DNA of 45,939 nucleotides, taken from a virus. The stretch covers positions 1-45,939 of the IMG/VR virus record IMGVR_UViG_3300032770_000035. The stretch is one strand, 5' to 3'. A program made the translations under genes and the position numbers. Shown here piece by piece: positions 1 to 6,222 of the stretch (its first letter is position 1; the number at the start of each line of letters is the position of its first letter). The notes beneath the pieces were generated by a model. The model ran no database searches. It worked only from the letters and a program-made list of their open reading frames with translations, and was not told the origin of the DNA.

Positions 1-127
1 CGCCCAAAAAGTTATCAATGATTACAATAATCAAGTTATGACCGCTGCTAAATCCGCATTACAAGCTGCCAATTTACCAGTTCCGTCCGATAAAGATTTA
101 CAGAAGAAGCTTAAAGCCGCTGGAGCT
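1..127. repeat. Left copy of 127-bp terminal overlap
   Basis: Bases 1-127 are identical to 45813-45939. The coding frame of the large gene at 42376 passes through the right copy and continues beyond the left copy to a stop at 206-208. This is what an assembler leaves when a circular or circularly permuted genome is closed with a 127-mer overlap. It lies inside a coding gene, so a physical terminal repeat or att site is unlikely. Confidence 0.9.
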
Positions 128-208
128 TTTTATGCGCCCAAGGCTAAAACTATCCAAGGCTGGCAAACTAAACAACCTCAGAATGCCAAGACTTTACTGG
201 GACTCTGA
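1..208 (+). CDS. C-terminal end of giant virion protein (continues from 42376)
   Basis: Codons start at base 2 and run to TGA at 206-208. This is the last part of the 1214-residue protein that begins at 42376 and leaves the window at its right end. The junction through the 127-bp overlap is in frame, giving a total coding length of 3645 nt once one copy is removed. The unique tail beyond the overlap adds about 26 residues and ends in NAKTLLGL. See the 42376 entry for function. Confidence 0.85.
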   Translation, partial: AQKVINDYNNQVMTAAKSALQAANLPVPSDKDLQKKLKAAGAFYAPKAKTIQGWQTKQPQNAKTLLGL

Positions 209-220
209 TTGTGCTAGAGT
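193..220 (+). promoter_or_regulatory. Probable promoter for the basic-protein and lysis cassette
   Basis: TTTACT (193-198), a 16-nt spacer and TAGAGT (215-220), preceded by TGTGC. The TGTGCTAG core is shared with the two strong minus-strand promoters at 8931-8959 and 12418-12446, which supports a real phage promoter class. A Shine-Dalgarno AAGGAG follows before the ATG at 243. Confidence 0.5.
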
Positions 221-242
221 ATAAATTATTAAGGAGAATATC

Positions 243-503
243 ATGGCAAAATTAAGTGAGAAGCAGAAAAAAGCTGTACCCAAATCTCAACGAGGATTAC
301 CAAATAAGAGCGGCACAGGAAGCTATCCCATGCCTGACGCTAAACACGCGGCTGTAGCTAAGGCTTATGCCAAGCGTTTTGCATCACCGGCTCAGCAAGC
401 TAAGATAAATGCTAAAGCTAATAGGATTATTAAAGCATCTGGCGGCAATCCCTCTGTCAAATCAAGAGTACAGGCAGCCAACGCTCGCATAAAAGGCAAG
501 TAA
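243..503 (+). CDS. Small basic phage protein (DUF6582-like)
   Basis: An 86-residue, Lys/Ala-rich protein with no membrane segment. The central pattern GSYPMPDAKHAAVAKAYAKR followed by a second helix-rich half resembles the small phage and bacterial family with a SYPIPDxxHARNALARV core, commonly annotated DUF6582. Its function is unknown; it is sometimes found near virion genes. AAGGAG eight bases upstream supports this ATG. It directly follows the giant virion gene and overlaps the next gene by one base (TAATG), so it belongs to the late operon. A DNA-binding or virion-internal role would fit the charge but is inference. Confidence 0.7.
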   Translation: MAKLSEKQKKAVPKSQRGLPNKSGTGSYPMPDAKHAAVAKAYAKRFASPAQQAKINAKANRIIKASGGNPSVKSRVQAANARIKGK

Positions 504-838
504 TGAAAGCTCCTAAAACTGGCGATAAGAGTCCAACTAAAGCGCACAAGGCTTTTACCACGGCTCATCTTATAAACACCATATCTACCCAGTTAGGACA
601 TACTAAGCGTCACTATAAACAGCTAGGTAAAGACAAAAACGCCAAGGCTAAAGCATTAGACTATAATCATACTGGCTCTCATCTTGATGGTGGCGTAGAA
701 CACGCCCAAAAACTGATTGACCATATAAAGACTAACTATCCAGCCGAAGCTAAAGAATTTGCTAAACTGCAAGAGGATACGCCTAAAATGGATTTAAGTA
801 AGCGTATTAGCGCAGCTCATCGGGCAGTCAAAAAATGA
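503..838 (+). CDS. Basic alpha-helical protein, unknown
   Basis: A 111-residue Lys/His-rich soluble protein starting at a TAATG overlap with the previous gene and ending in an ATGA overlap with the next, so translation is coupled. The middle contains His-rich helical stretches (AHLINTISTQLGHTKRHYKQ). No catalytic motif is visible and I do not recognise the family. Its position between the giant virion protein and the lysis genes suggests a late, possibly virion-associated, basic protein. Confidence 0.65.
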   Translation: MKAPKTGDKSPTKAHKAFTTAHLINTISTQLGHTKRHYKQLGKDKNAKAKALDYNHTGSHLDGGVEHAQKLIDHIKTNYPAEAKEFAKLQEDTPKMDLSKRISAAHRAVKK

Positions 839-1158
839 TTGATCCCAACGCGACCACTATTATAATCGGGCTATTGACCCTTTTAGGAACTACTGTAGGT
901 GCAATAATTTGGGTAGTACGATGGGCTATTGGTGCTTATGGTAAAGATATACAAGCTCATACTGCCGCTGCTAATCGATTGGCAAAGGCTAGCAATAAAA
1001 TGTCTATAGCAGTTGAAAAGAACACTAGTTCTAATGATGAGGTTTTGAAATTTATGAAAAATCTTAACGGTAAGCTAGCTAAAGCCACCATTCAAACAGT
1101 GAAAGAACAAAATGTTGAGCATCAAACAATAAAAACTCAGGATAAAAAAGTTGACTAA
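835..1158 (+). CDS. Membrane-anchored coiled-coil protein of lysis cassette
   Basis: A 107-residue protein with one strong transmembrane segment near residues 8-32 (TIIIGLLTLLGTTVGAIIWV) followed by a hydrophilic, helical, Lys/Gln-rich remainder. This one-TM plus coiled-coil plan is seen in XhlA-like lysis accessory proteins and some spanin-like proteins. Coupled to the upstream gene by ATGA, it sits two genes ahead of the endolysin. I infer a lysis or envelope role; no family-specific motif proves it. Confidence 0.6.
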   Translation: MIDPNATTIIIGLLTLLGTTVGAIIWVVRWAIGAYGKDIQAHTAAANRLAKASNKMSIAVEKNTSSNDEVLKFMKNLNGKLAKATIQTVKEQNVEHQTIKTQDKKVD

Positions 1159-1161
1159 TGG

Positions 1162-1170
1162 TGCTATTAT
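1162..1170 (+). promoter_or_regulatory. Extended -10 promoter giving a leaderless mRNA
   Basis: TGCTATTAT (TGn + TATTAT) ends at 1170 and the ATG of the next gene begins at 1177, six bases later, with no Shine-Dalgarno. The same nine bases with the same spacing occur before the gene at 22261. I infer transcription starts at or next to the A of the ATG. Confidence 0.55.
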
Positions 1171-1176
1171 AAAACT

Positions 1177-1518
1177 ATGAGCCATCCTTTTACTAAGCTA
1201 GCTGGAATCATCGGCAAGGATGTTAATAAACTAGATAATGATCCCAGAGTCCAACTCAAGATTCACACTGTTGGTTTTTGGTACTGGACTATTAACTTTC
1301 CGATTGTCATCTACCTATTCTTCTTCCAGCCGGCAATTTGGTTCAAGTGGGGACTTTTTATCACCTTAGTTTATTCAATCTATGCTAACTGGACTTCTGA
1401 CTACACCGGCATGAGCAGTAGTCAAAGTGTTATCAATACGGAAAATAACCCTAGTGTTAACGTCGAGCCAGTACCATTTCCCGGTGCTGGAGTAGTAATT
1501 AAGAAAGGCAAAAAATGA
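1177..1518 (+). CDS. Two-TM membrane protein next to endolysin
   Basis: A 113-residue protein with two hydrophobic helices, roughly residues 29-47 (FWYWTINFPIVIYLFFF) and 50-68 (IWFKWGLFITLVYSIYANW), then a polar Ser/Asn/Pro-rich tail ending in Lys residues. It starts without a Shine-Dalgarno six bases after an extended -10 box, so it is probably made from a leaderless transcript. It overlaps the endolysin start by four bases (ATGA). Topology and place suggest a holin or holin-antagonist; a second holin-like gene follows the endolysin. No named family recognised. Confidence 0.6.
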   Translation: MSHPFTKLAGIIGKDVNKLDNDPRVQLKIHTVGFWYWTINFPIVIYLFFFQPAIWFKWGLFITLVYSIYANWTSDYTGMSSSQSVINTENNPSVNVEPVPFPGAGVVIKKGKK

Positions 1519-2147
1519 CTTACTCACAATTCAAAGCCCAGTGGTTAGGGCATAAAATAGATTACGATAAAGTTGACGGCTTCCAGTGCGTTGATCTAAT
1601 CCTGCAATTCCTTAGTCAGTGTGCCGGGGTTTCAGGTGGAGTTTCGGGTAACGCGGTAGATTATGCCAAAAAGCCCAGTCCAGCTTTTGTGAAAGCAGTT
1701 AATGAGGTTACTGATGGCAGCAAACAAGCTGGAGATATTTTGGTATTCGTTAGTGCTGCTACACCTGATGGTCACATAGCCTTGAGAGACACCAGCCTCG
1801 ACAAAATGCTTGAGCAAAATGGTGTCGGTACTGGTACTGGACTAGGCAAAGATGCAATAGGCGTTTACCGTGTAATTCCGTATAACCATCTTATTATGAC
1901 CTACAGGCTTAAAGTATTCAGCGCAAAGCCTTCTCTGCCGCATGGTACGGCTTTAGTTACTAAACAATGTTATGTCAGATCAGCTCCAAACACCTCAGCT
2001 CCTCTAGCTGGTAGTCGTATTCTTGAGCCGGGCAACACTTTCGTCTTTATCGGCAAAGTTCAGGGACAGTCAATCGCTGGTAATAGTATTTGGTACGAGT
2101 CACAGCAAGGGCACTTCGTATGGTCAGGTAACGCAAAGGATATTTAA
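1515..2147 (+). CDS. Endolysin, CHAP amidase/peptidase with C-terminal SH3
   Basis: A 210-residue peptidoglycan hydrolase. The N-terminal CHAP domain (about 1-125) shows the catalytic Cys in GFQCVDL (C25) and His in GHIALRD (H87), the usual Cys-His pair. Residues about 135-210 form an SH3-type wall-binding domain (HGTALVTKQCYVRSAPNT, then GNSIWYE and GHFVW). There is no signal peptide, so export depends on a holin, and a holin-like gene follows directly. CHAP-SH3 endolysins are typical of phages of Gram-positive hosts. The start overlaps the upstream membrane gene by ATGA. CHAP enzymes can be amidases or endopeptidases; which one cannot be told here. Confidence 0.9.
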   Translation: MTYSQFKAQWLGHKIDYDKVDGFQCVDLILQFLSQCAGVSGGVSGNAVDYAKKPSPAFVKAVNEVTDGSKQAGDILVFVSAATPDGHIALRDTSLDKMLEQNGVGTGTGLGKDAIGVYRVIPYNHLIMTYRLKVFSAKPSLPHGTALVTKQCYVRSAPNTSAPLAGSRILEPGNTFVFIGKVQGQSIAGNSIWYESQQGHFVWSGNAKDI

Positions 2148-2148
2148 T

Positions 2149-2367
2149 ATGTTTAAAAAACTATACAACAAGGTAAAAAACTTAACCCTAACCGCTAAAG
2201 AAAAAGCTTTTATGGGTGGCTTAGTGACCGCCGTATCCACTTATCTAGCTCAGAATCCTGGTACGCTAAAAGAGGTATGGTCGATCCACGGTCTTTGGGC
2301 GCTAGTTGCCGGAATCGTTTGTCACCAGGCTGTTTACTGGACTAGCAATACTAACCTCGACGGATAG
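2149..2367 (+). CDS. Putative holin
   Basis: A 72-residue protein starting at the ATG just after the endolysin stop (TAATATG). A charged N-terminus (MFKKLYNKVKNLTLTAKEK) precedes two moderately hydrophobic helices, about residues 22-38 and 45-65 (GLWALVAGIVCHQAVYW). Size, topology and position fit small phage holins of the kind often found downstream of endolysins in Gram-positive phages. A longer frame starting upstream at 2023 overlaps the endolysin and is unlikely. It ends in a 17-bp convergent overlap with the minus-strand gene at 2351. Confidence 0.7.
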   Translation: MFKKLYNKVKNLTLTAKEKAFMGGLVTAVSTYLAQNPGTLKEVWSIHGLWALVAGIVCHQAVYWTSNTNLDG

Positions 2368-2551
2368 TGTGTCCTAGCTGTCGGCTGTAGATCACAACGG
2401 TCCAAACACAGATCTCAGACAGTGGTTTAGCCCAGCTAGTGAACCAGTCCCAAATTATATCCAGGATACTCCTAGTGCTCCCGAGTGGGCGGTATTTTAA
2501 TTCGTATAGATTGAAAGGGGTTAATTCGTATCTTAGTCGATAGTTACTCAT
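2351..2551 (-). CDS. Small phage protein, last gene of the minus-strand operon
   Basis: 66 residues from the ATG at 2551 (MSNYRLRYELTPFNLYELKY...). The N-terminal layout, a strand-rich charged segment followed by aromatic residues, resembles short uncharacterised phage proteins that begin MSxYRV. An upstream in-frame GTG at 2566 would add five residues and overlaps (GTGA) the stop of a six-residue mini-ORF at 2563-2583 that follows an AAGGAG. That arrangement could couple translation. The start is therefore uncertain. It converges on the holin gene with a 17-bp overlap. Confidence 0.5.
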   Translation of the reverse strand: MSNYRLRYELTPFNLYELKYRPLGSTRSILDIIWDWFTSWAKPLSEICVWTVVIYSRQLGHTIRRG

Positions 2552-2601
2552 GGGCGGACGGGTCACTTCAGCAGGATGTCCATTACTCCTTAGTCCTTAT
2601 A

Positions 2602-3084
2602 TTATACAGCTTCTAGCAAGTGGGGGTAAAATTCAGCACAATACGCCTCATAGCTCCGTGAGCCTTTACGATCATTATCTAGTAGGCAACAGGGTACCAA
2701 ATTACTTTGCTCAGTCGCCAAACTAACATGCGAGCCTCTAGGTTTAACGTGATCTAAGGTCAGATATTGGACTCCCATTTCTACTAACTCATCGTCTATG
2801 GTCAGAGGTACGCCACAGTAGTGACAGTACCAGAGGTTATCTTCCGGTGGGTTATTTTTAATCCATAGCTTTTTAGCCTTTGACCACTTGGCACGCCGGC
2901 TACCCGGTGTTCCTTTTTTAGCTATATGCAAACTGGTCCTCCTGAGACTCATAGCTTTTTTGTAGGCACACTTACCGCACCTATTTTGAGTGGTGCTATA
3001 TTGGCTGAAAGATTCGCCACAGTCTCTACACTGCTTTTTCACGGCAAACAACACATTTCTTGTTAATGATACAGTGCTTACCAT
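2602..3084 (-). CDS. HNH endonuclease with N-terminal zinc motif
   Basis: 160 residues. Two N-terminal CxxC pairs (CRDC, CGKC) form a probable zinc ribbon. A second CxxC (CHYC) precedes the HNH core: LTLDHVKPR supplies the DH pair and QSNLVPC the Asn. This is the standard beta-beta-alpha metal nuclease of free-standing phage homing or resolving endonucleases. The annotated ATG has no good Shine-Dalgarno and overlaps a 30-codon ORF; a GTG within the frame (VKKQCRDCG) is an alternative start. One of four HNH genes in the genome. Confidence 0.8.
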   Translation of the reverse strand: MVSTVSLTRNVLFAVKKQCRDCGESFSQYSTTQNRCGKCAYKKAMSLRRTSLHIAKKGTPGSRRAKWSKAKKLWIKNNPPEDNLWYCHYCGVPLTIDDELVEMGVQYLTLDHVKPRGSHVSLATEQSNLVPCCLLDNDRKGSRSYEAYCAEFYPHLLEAV

Positions 3085-3118
3085 TTACGGCGAAGAATCC
3101 ACAAATATATTCAGTCAT
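3026..3118 (-). CDS. Possible 30-residue Cys-rich peptide overlapping HNH start
   Basis: ATG at 3118 follows an AGAGGGG Shine-Dalgarno-like run. The frame reads MTEYICGFFAVNGKHC... and ends KCVVCREKAV, giving a C/C..C-x2-C pattern that could bind zinc. It overlaps the first 59 bases of the HNH frame. It may be a real small protein translationally coupled to the nuclease, or chance. Confidence 0.35.
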   Translation of the reverse strand: MTEYICGFFAVNGKHCIINKKCVVCREKAV

Positions 3119-3165
3119 TCTTAGAACCCCTCTTTGAATTGAGCCTACGGTTAGTAGTGTTTGGT

Positions 3166-3378
3166 TTAGTCATGGATTTTATGTTCCTCGTTAGCTTTTG
3201 GGTCATGTAGCGGGCACTCACCAGTTATCCAAAAGTTTGGCTTGCCATTTTCGCTAGGGATGCCTTTGCCATAACGATTATCAATTACAGCACAGGTACA
3301 ACCGAGTTCAATAGCTTTTTCGCTACCTGGGTTTGGTAAATCGCCCCAATCATATATCTTAGTAGTGTTTGGTTTCAT
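3166..3378 (-). CDS. Small conserved phage-type protein with Cys/His pattern
   Basis: 70 residues from ATG 3378 (MKPNTTKIYDWG...). It has the pattern GCTCAVIDNRYGKG, then FWITGECPLHD, a short Cys/His arrangement (CxC...CxLH) recurrent in uncharacterised phage proteins and likely to bind zinc. It starts two bases after the stop of the upstream gene. Function unknown. Confidence 0.6.
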   Translation of the reverse strand: MKPNTTKIYDWGDLPNPGSEKAIELGCTCAVIDNRYGKGIPSENGKPNFWITGECPLHDPKANEEHKIHD

Positions 3379-3380
3379 GG

Positions 3381-3566
3381 TTAACTGCCCCAAAATCTTT
3401 TAATCTTGAGCACAAATGGCTTCCACCTAAATGTCAGCACTGCCCTAGCATTATCAAAACCGCCTAAACTACCGTCACTATATTTATTGCGATAACCAAT
3501 CCGCATAATTTGTAAACCACCAGTCCATCTAGGATTTTTACTAAACTTATAATATTTTTTACTCAT
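3381..3566 (-). CDS. Small basic protein, unknown
   Basis: 61 residues, Arg/Lys/aromatic-rich (MSKKYYKFSKNPRWTGG...), pI clearly high, no membrane segment. AAAGG upstream of the ATG supports the start. It lies just downstream of the Gly-Tyr repeat gene in the minus-strand operon. No family recognised. Confidence 0.55.
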   Translation of the reverse strand: MSKKYYKFSKNPRWTGGLQIMRIGYRNKYSDGSLGGFDNARAVLTFRWKPFVLKIKRFWGS

Positions 3567-3590
3567 CTTGACCTTTCTTGTTAGGTTGGC

Positions 3591-3920
3591 TCACAGGATA
3601 CCGCCGTCGCCCTCGCCGTCGCCGTTGCCGTAGCCGTAGCCGTAGCCGTCGCCGTAGCCGTAGCCGTAGCCGTAGCCGTTGCCGTTGCCGTAGCCGTAGC
3701 CGTTGCCGTAGCTGTAGCCGTTGCCGTTGCCGTAGCCGTTGCCGTTGCCGTAGCCGTCGCCGTAGCCGTAGCCGTAGCCGTAGCCGTAGCCGTAGCCGTA
3801 GCCGTTGCCGTTGCCGTCGCCGTAGCCGTAGCCGTAGCCGTAGCCGTTGCCATAAGGCGTTTTGTGTAGGGCTATTGGCTGAACTTCATCAGCCGTATTA
3901 GGGTTTCTAATATAACTCAT
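3591..3920 (-). CDS. Gly-Tyr dipeptide-repeat protein
   Basis: 109 residues. A non-repetitive N-terminus (MSYIRNPNTADEVQPIALHK) is followed from about residue 22 by nearly uninterrupted (YG/NG/DG)n dipeptides to near the end. The frame is chosen because its ATG directly abuts the stop of the upstream gene (TAAATG) with GGAGTGG as ribosome site; the other open frames give only Ala-Thr or Arg-Ser runs. Alternating Gly and aromatic residues favour disordered, self-associating or adhesive polymers. Similar tracts occur in scattered phage and bacterial proteins of unknown role. Function is not known. Confidence 0.65.
   Translation of the reverse strand: MSYIRNPNTADEVQPIALHKTPYGNGYGYGYGYGDGNGNGYGYGYGYGYGYGYGDGYGNGNGYGNGNGYSYGNGYGYGNGNGYGYGYGYGDGYGYGYGNGDGEGDGGIL
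3613..3848. repeat. Hexanucleotide (GCCGTA/T) low-complexity tract
   Basis: About 235 bp of imperfect six-base units, mainly GCCGTA with GCCGTT and GCCGTC variants, encoding the Gly-Tyr repeats on the minus strand. The six-base period means unit gain or loss keeps the frame, so length can vary without breaking the protein. It is locally far richer in GC than its flanks. Confidence 0.9.
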
Positions 3921-4247
3921 TTACCACTCCAATATGTCAATTACGCAAATTACTCCCTCGTTAGGAAAAGAAATCTGACCCACTTCATCAAGCCTGTAAT
4001 CTTTTTTCAGAGCTTCTTTACATAATCCACCAATACCCTTACCGTTTGACCAAGACCTTACCACATTGGCATTAAGCAATTGTAGTTTGTCTTTAACCGA
4101 ATTGTCACGATGCCCCTCAAAAATCCAACCACGCTGTGCTATGACAATGATATGGTCAGTGTCAACCGCTGGCTTAATGTCTTTCTTACTTGCGTCGTAT
4201 TCAACGTAAGTTTTACCATTTAATGTTATTGTTTCTTGCTTGGACAT
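3921..4247 (-). CDS. DUF6948-like phage protein
   Basis: 108 residues from ATG 4247, which is preceded by a full AAGGAGG. An upstream GTG at 4277, overlapping the previous stop as GTGA, would add ten residues. The sequence reads like a two-layer beta protein: HIIVIAQRGWIFEGH, then NANVVRSWSNGKGIGGLCKE, then an acidic hydrophobic end (VICVIDILEW). This matches the uncharacterised phage group I know as DUF6948 (an IIVRTxSAGVFxG opening and an LxNAxxLWYW middle). Role unknown. Confidence 0.6.
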   Translation of the reverse strand: MSKQETITLNGKTYVEYDASKKDIKPAVDTDHIIVIAQRGWIFEGHRDNSVKDKLQLLNANVVRSWSNGKGIGGLCKEALKKDYRLDEVGQISFPNEGVICVIDILEW

Positions 4248-4273
4248 GGCGTCCTCCTTATTATTTAATTTAC

Positions 4274-4519
4274 TCACTTTGTAAACCCCCTTTTCTTTAG
4301 TTCAGCTTTGGCTCGTTCCTTGACTATTTTTTCACCATTACCCCAATAAATCTCAGGGTCATCAGGCGTTTCAGTAAGAATTGCTTGGAGCATATCTTCT
4401 ACTAATGTAGTGAGGGCTTTTTGGGCTTTATCGAGTTCATCGACATCAATACCTACTTGTGGGTCAAACGCTTTAATCTTGTGTAGTATCTCATCTACTG
4501 TTAAATCTGGTTTAGTCAT
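4274..4519 (-). CDS. Small acidic helical protein, unknown
   Basis: 81 residues, mostly amphipathic helix (LTVDEILHKIKAFDPQ..., then EKIVKERAKAELKKRGF). It overlaps its upstream neighbour by eight bases and its downstream neighbour by a GTGA, as is typical of this operon. No family recognised. Confidence 0.55.
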   Translation of the reverse strand: MTKPDLTVDEILHKIKAFDPQVGIDVDELDKAQKALTTLVEDMLQAILTETPDDPEIYWGNGEKIVKERAKAELKKRGFTK

Positions 4520-4871
4520 TGTCTTGCTCTCTTTCTAGTGCCCGCCTTATTTTTCCAACTTGCTCAAAGAACCTAGCTATATCCTGTTGCTTCCAGTGCA
4601 TAAACTGTTTATATGGCTCTAACTGAATCAACTCGTCAAGTTGTGCAACCCTCTCAGCCCTACCGTAACTCTGGATAGCTTTTAGTAGGGTGGCTTTGGC
4701 TCGGTTAATTAGCATTTGGCGGTATTCTGCACCAGCTTCGGTATTAAAATAATGGCGTTCCTCTGCATCACCAGGATAACCCTCAGTTTCAACAAGATAC
4801 TCTAATGCCATTTTTTCAGTTATCACTTCCCTTAGCACTTCTTCAATAGTCTGCTCTAGTTCAGTTGGCAT
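4512..4871 (-). CDS. Helical protein, unknown
   Basis: 119 residues, almost entirely charged alpha helix (ELEQTIEEVLREVITEKMAL...), with two potential coiled-coil stretches. The ATG lies inside the end of the upstream HNH gene (11-bp overlap), after an AAGGAG. No catalytic residues or known family seen. Confidence 0.55.
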   Translation of the reverse strand: MPTELEQTIEEVLREVITEKMALEYLVETEGYPGDAEERHYFNTEAGAEYRQMLINRAKATLLKAIQSYGRAERVAQLDELIQLEPYKQFMHWKQQDIARFFEQVGKIRRALEREQDND

Positions 4872-5352
4872 TTTGTAACTCCTTTTTACGCTTCATATTT
4901 CTTATACGTCGTTGTCGGTCTGTCATGGCATGGCACTTCTTGCACTTTCGGTGAGGCGTATTAGTCTTTTTATAGGGGTAGGATATGTAAACATTATCTT
5001 CTGTAAGCTCATGCCCTCTAGCACAGCGGTCATCTCCGAATTTCATGCTGTACCAGATGTTTTGCTTGTTGGTTACAGCTTCTAGGTGCTTTGGATTAAC
5101 GCAAATTTTTACTTCGCATAAATGGTTAATTAACAAGCCTTCTGGGATAGAGCCAACGCAAGCCTCATACATTAGCCTGTGAACAGCATGAGCATGGATT
5201 TTGCCGTGATATGTTTGGTAAATTCGCCCATATCCCCGTGTGTCAATATTGCCAGCATATAACCAACAGTCGTCTGTATCTACAGCTTTTACGATATTGT
5301 TTCTGCCCGTACCTCTCTCTACTGCTTCGTCTTTGGGTAGTGGATTAGTCAT
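4861..5352 (-). CDS. HNH homing-type endonuclease (HNH_3)
   Basis: 163 residues. The N-terminal part (DDCWLYAGNIDTRGYGRI) and the core with VHRLMYE, LLINHLCEVKICVNP and HLEAVT are characteristic of HNH_3 phage endonucleases: the central His comes in NHLC, followed by the N-P-H helix. The C-terminal CARGHEL...CKKCH motif is the usual zinc-binding tail. Such genes cut a target allele and spread by homing, or act in packaging. The start ATG overlaps the stop of the interrupted small ORF at 5349. Confidence 0.85.
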   Translation of the reverse strand: MTNPLPKDEAVERGTGRNNIVKAVDTDDCWLYAGNIDTRGYGRIYQTYHGKIHAHAVHRLMYEACVGSIPEGLLINHLCEVKICVNPKHLEAVTNKQNIWYSMKFGDDRCARGHELTEDNVYISYPYKKTNTPHRKCKKCHAMTDRQRRIRNMKRKKELQNAN

Positions 5353-5468
5353 ATTTTGTACCTTCTGTTCCTCATTAGTCTAATAACCTCTAAAAGTATA
5401 AGCACGAGCAATAGTCCTGCTGTCTACAGAGCTATTATCGGTGAATACCATATTACCCAGTCAGTCAT
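5349..5468 (-). pseudogene. Small membrane-protein ORF interrupted by an in-frame TAG
   Basis: ATG at 5468 overlaps the stop of the upstream gene, and the terminal TGA (5349-5351) overlaps the ATG of the HNH gene. The 39-codon frame reads MTDWVIWYSPIIAL, then TAG (5424-5426), then TAGLLLVLILLEVIRLMRNR and a short basic end: a hydrophobic helix followed by positive charges. Perfect coupling at both ends argues that this was one gene. Either a point mutation (for example CAG to TAG) broke it, or the amber codon is read through. Other genes here stop normally at TAG, so recoding across the genome is unlikely. Confidence 0.5.
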
Positions 5469-5724
5469 TGATCGCTATCCCTTCCTGCCACCATTTAAGC
5501 GGCACTATTAACTTATCTTCACCACCGAGTTTTCTAACAAACCCGTGCTTAAAAGCGTCATAACGGTTGATAACATACCTCGTGCTAGGCGTAATGTATT
5601 CGATCAGCACAGCATCAGCCGGTAGATCCTGTAAGTTTATAGTCCAGGAATTACCACCTAGCCTGAGCTGTTGTTGATCATCTTCGTATTTAGTATAAAT
5701 GTGATCATGTAGTATGCCGCGCAT
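5461..5724 (-). CDS. Small phage protein, unknown
   Basis: 87 residues, mixed alpha/beta (MRGILHDHIYTKYEDD..., LPADAVLIEYITPSTRYVINR). A perfect GGAGG sits nine bases before the ATG, inside the end of the upstream gene. No membrane segment, no recognised domain. It is part of the overlapping minus-strand operon. Confidence 0.6.
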   Translation of the reverse strand: MRGILHDHIYTKYEDDQQQLRLGGNSWTINLQDLPADAVLIEYITPSTRYVINRYDAFKHGFVRKLGGEDKLIVPLKWWQEGIAIND

Positions 5725-5902
5725 CTTTAGCCTCCTTATGCCTGAGCTTCATAGCTTCACTGATCTTTTTCTTAGTCTTAGCACTGAGCTTCCTGCCCTT
5801 AGATTTTTTACCACCTCTGGCACCAAGTCTAGCAAAGTAATCCTCGCCACGCTCTTGTCTTAAAGTTTGGCTAGCCTTCTTAGCACCAGCACTATTTTGC
5901 AT
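5705..5902 (-). CDS. Small basic GGKKS protein
   Basis: 65 residues from ATG 5902, which has CTGGAGGT just upstream. A longer frame to 5998 lacks a ribosome site and overlaps a better small gene. It is strongly basic, with DYFARLGARGGKKSKGRKLS and a Lys-rich helix at the end, resembling KGG-type small proteins. Nucleic-acid binding is plausible from charge only. Confidence 0.6.
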   Translation of the reverse strand: MQNSAGAKKASQTLRQERGEDYFARLGARGGKKSKGRKLSAKTKKKISEAMKLRHKEAKDARHTT

Positions 5903-6068
5903 CTGGTACCTCCAGGTGATGTATCTGCTTGCCTTTAGCACGTTTAGCAACTCTAATGGTCTCCAGTCGAGTAGCCAAGTCCCTGCCGGTGTAGGCACGC
6001 TTAAACCGACGAAAGTCCTGTTTATTGCTAAACAGTGGTCTAAACAGCTTTACTCTTTTTTGGTTCAT
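5892..6068 (-). CDS. 58-residue basic protein, unknown
   Basis: ATG 6068 lies 29 bases inside the end of the upstream gene after AAGGCAAGAAGA. It reads MNQKRVKLFRPLFSNKQDFR and ends HHLEVPDAK, TAG at 5892-5894. Its end overlaps the next start by 11 bases. The chain of overlaps on both sides and the Arg/Lys bias typical of its neighbours support a real gene. Function unknown. Confidence 0.55.
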   Translation of the reverse strand: MNQKRVKLFRPLFSNKQDFRRFKRAYTGRDLATRLETIRVAKRAKGKQIHHLEVPDAK

Positions 6069-6222
6069 TCTTCTTGCCTTTCATTGCTTTTAGGGTATCT
6101 GCTAATTGCTTCTTATCCATAACCCGGTTATCGTAACGCTGCTCTTTAGAGCCCCACTCGTGAATTTGACCATGTAAGCCTTTGTTGCGACGATCCCAGT
6201 AAATGGATTTATCAAAGGTCAT
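6040..6222 (-). CDS. Small basic phage protein, unknown
   Basis: 60 residues (MTFDKSIYWDRRNKGLHGQI..., ending EPKKSKAV). The SIYWDxRNxGxxGQ stretch is a pattern I associate with small uncharacterised phage proteins. The start overlaps the upstream stop by four bases (ATGA). Confidence 0.6.
   Translation of the reverse strand: MTFDKSIYWDRRNKGLHGQIHEWGSKEQRYDNRVMDKKQLADTLKAMKGKKNEPKKSKAV

Noticed and set aside
1-127. Terminal repeat as packaging repeat or att site
   Set aside because: It is inside a coding gene and exactly 127 bp, a common assembly k-mer length. No integrase is present.
2023-2367. Longer holin frame from 2023
   Set aside because: The first 42 codons would lie inside the endolysin SH3 in another frame without a ribosome site. 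The ATG at 2149 gives the expected holin length.
3578-3901. Arg-Ser repeat frame on plus and Ala-Thr repeat frame on minus in the hexanucleotide tract
   Set aside because: Both lack good starts. Only the Gly-Tyr frame has a non-repetitive head, GGAG and coupling to the upstream stop.
5424-5426. Genome-wide reassignment of TAG
   Set aside because: Several overlapping genes stop cleanly at TAG (for example 5892, 14036 and 11753), so the code is standard; the in-frame TAG is local.
5705-5998. 97-residue version of the GGKKS protein
   Set aside because: The extension overlaps a better-supported 58-residue gene at 5892-6068. The ATG at 5902 has CTGGAGGT.
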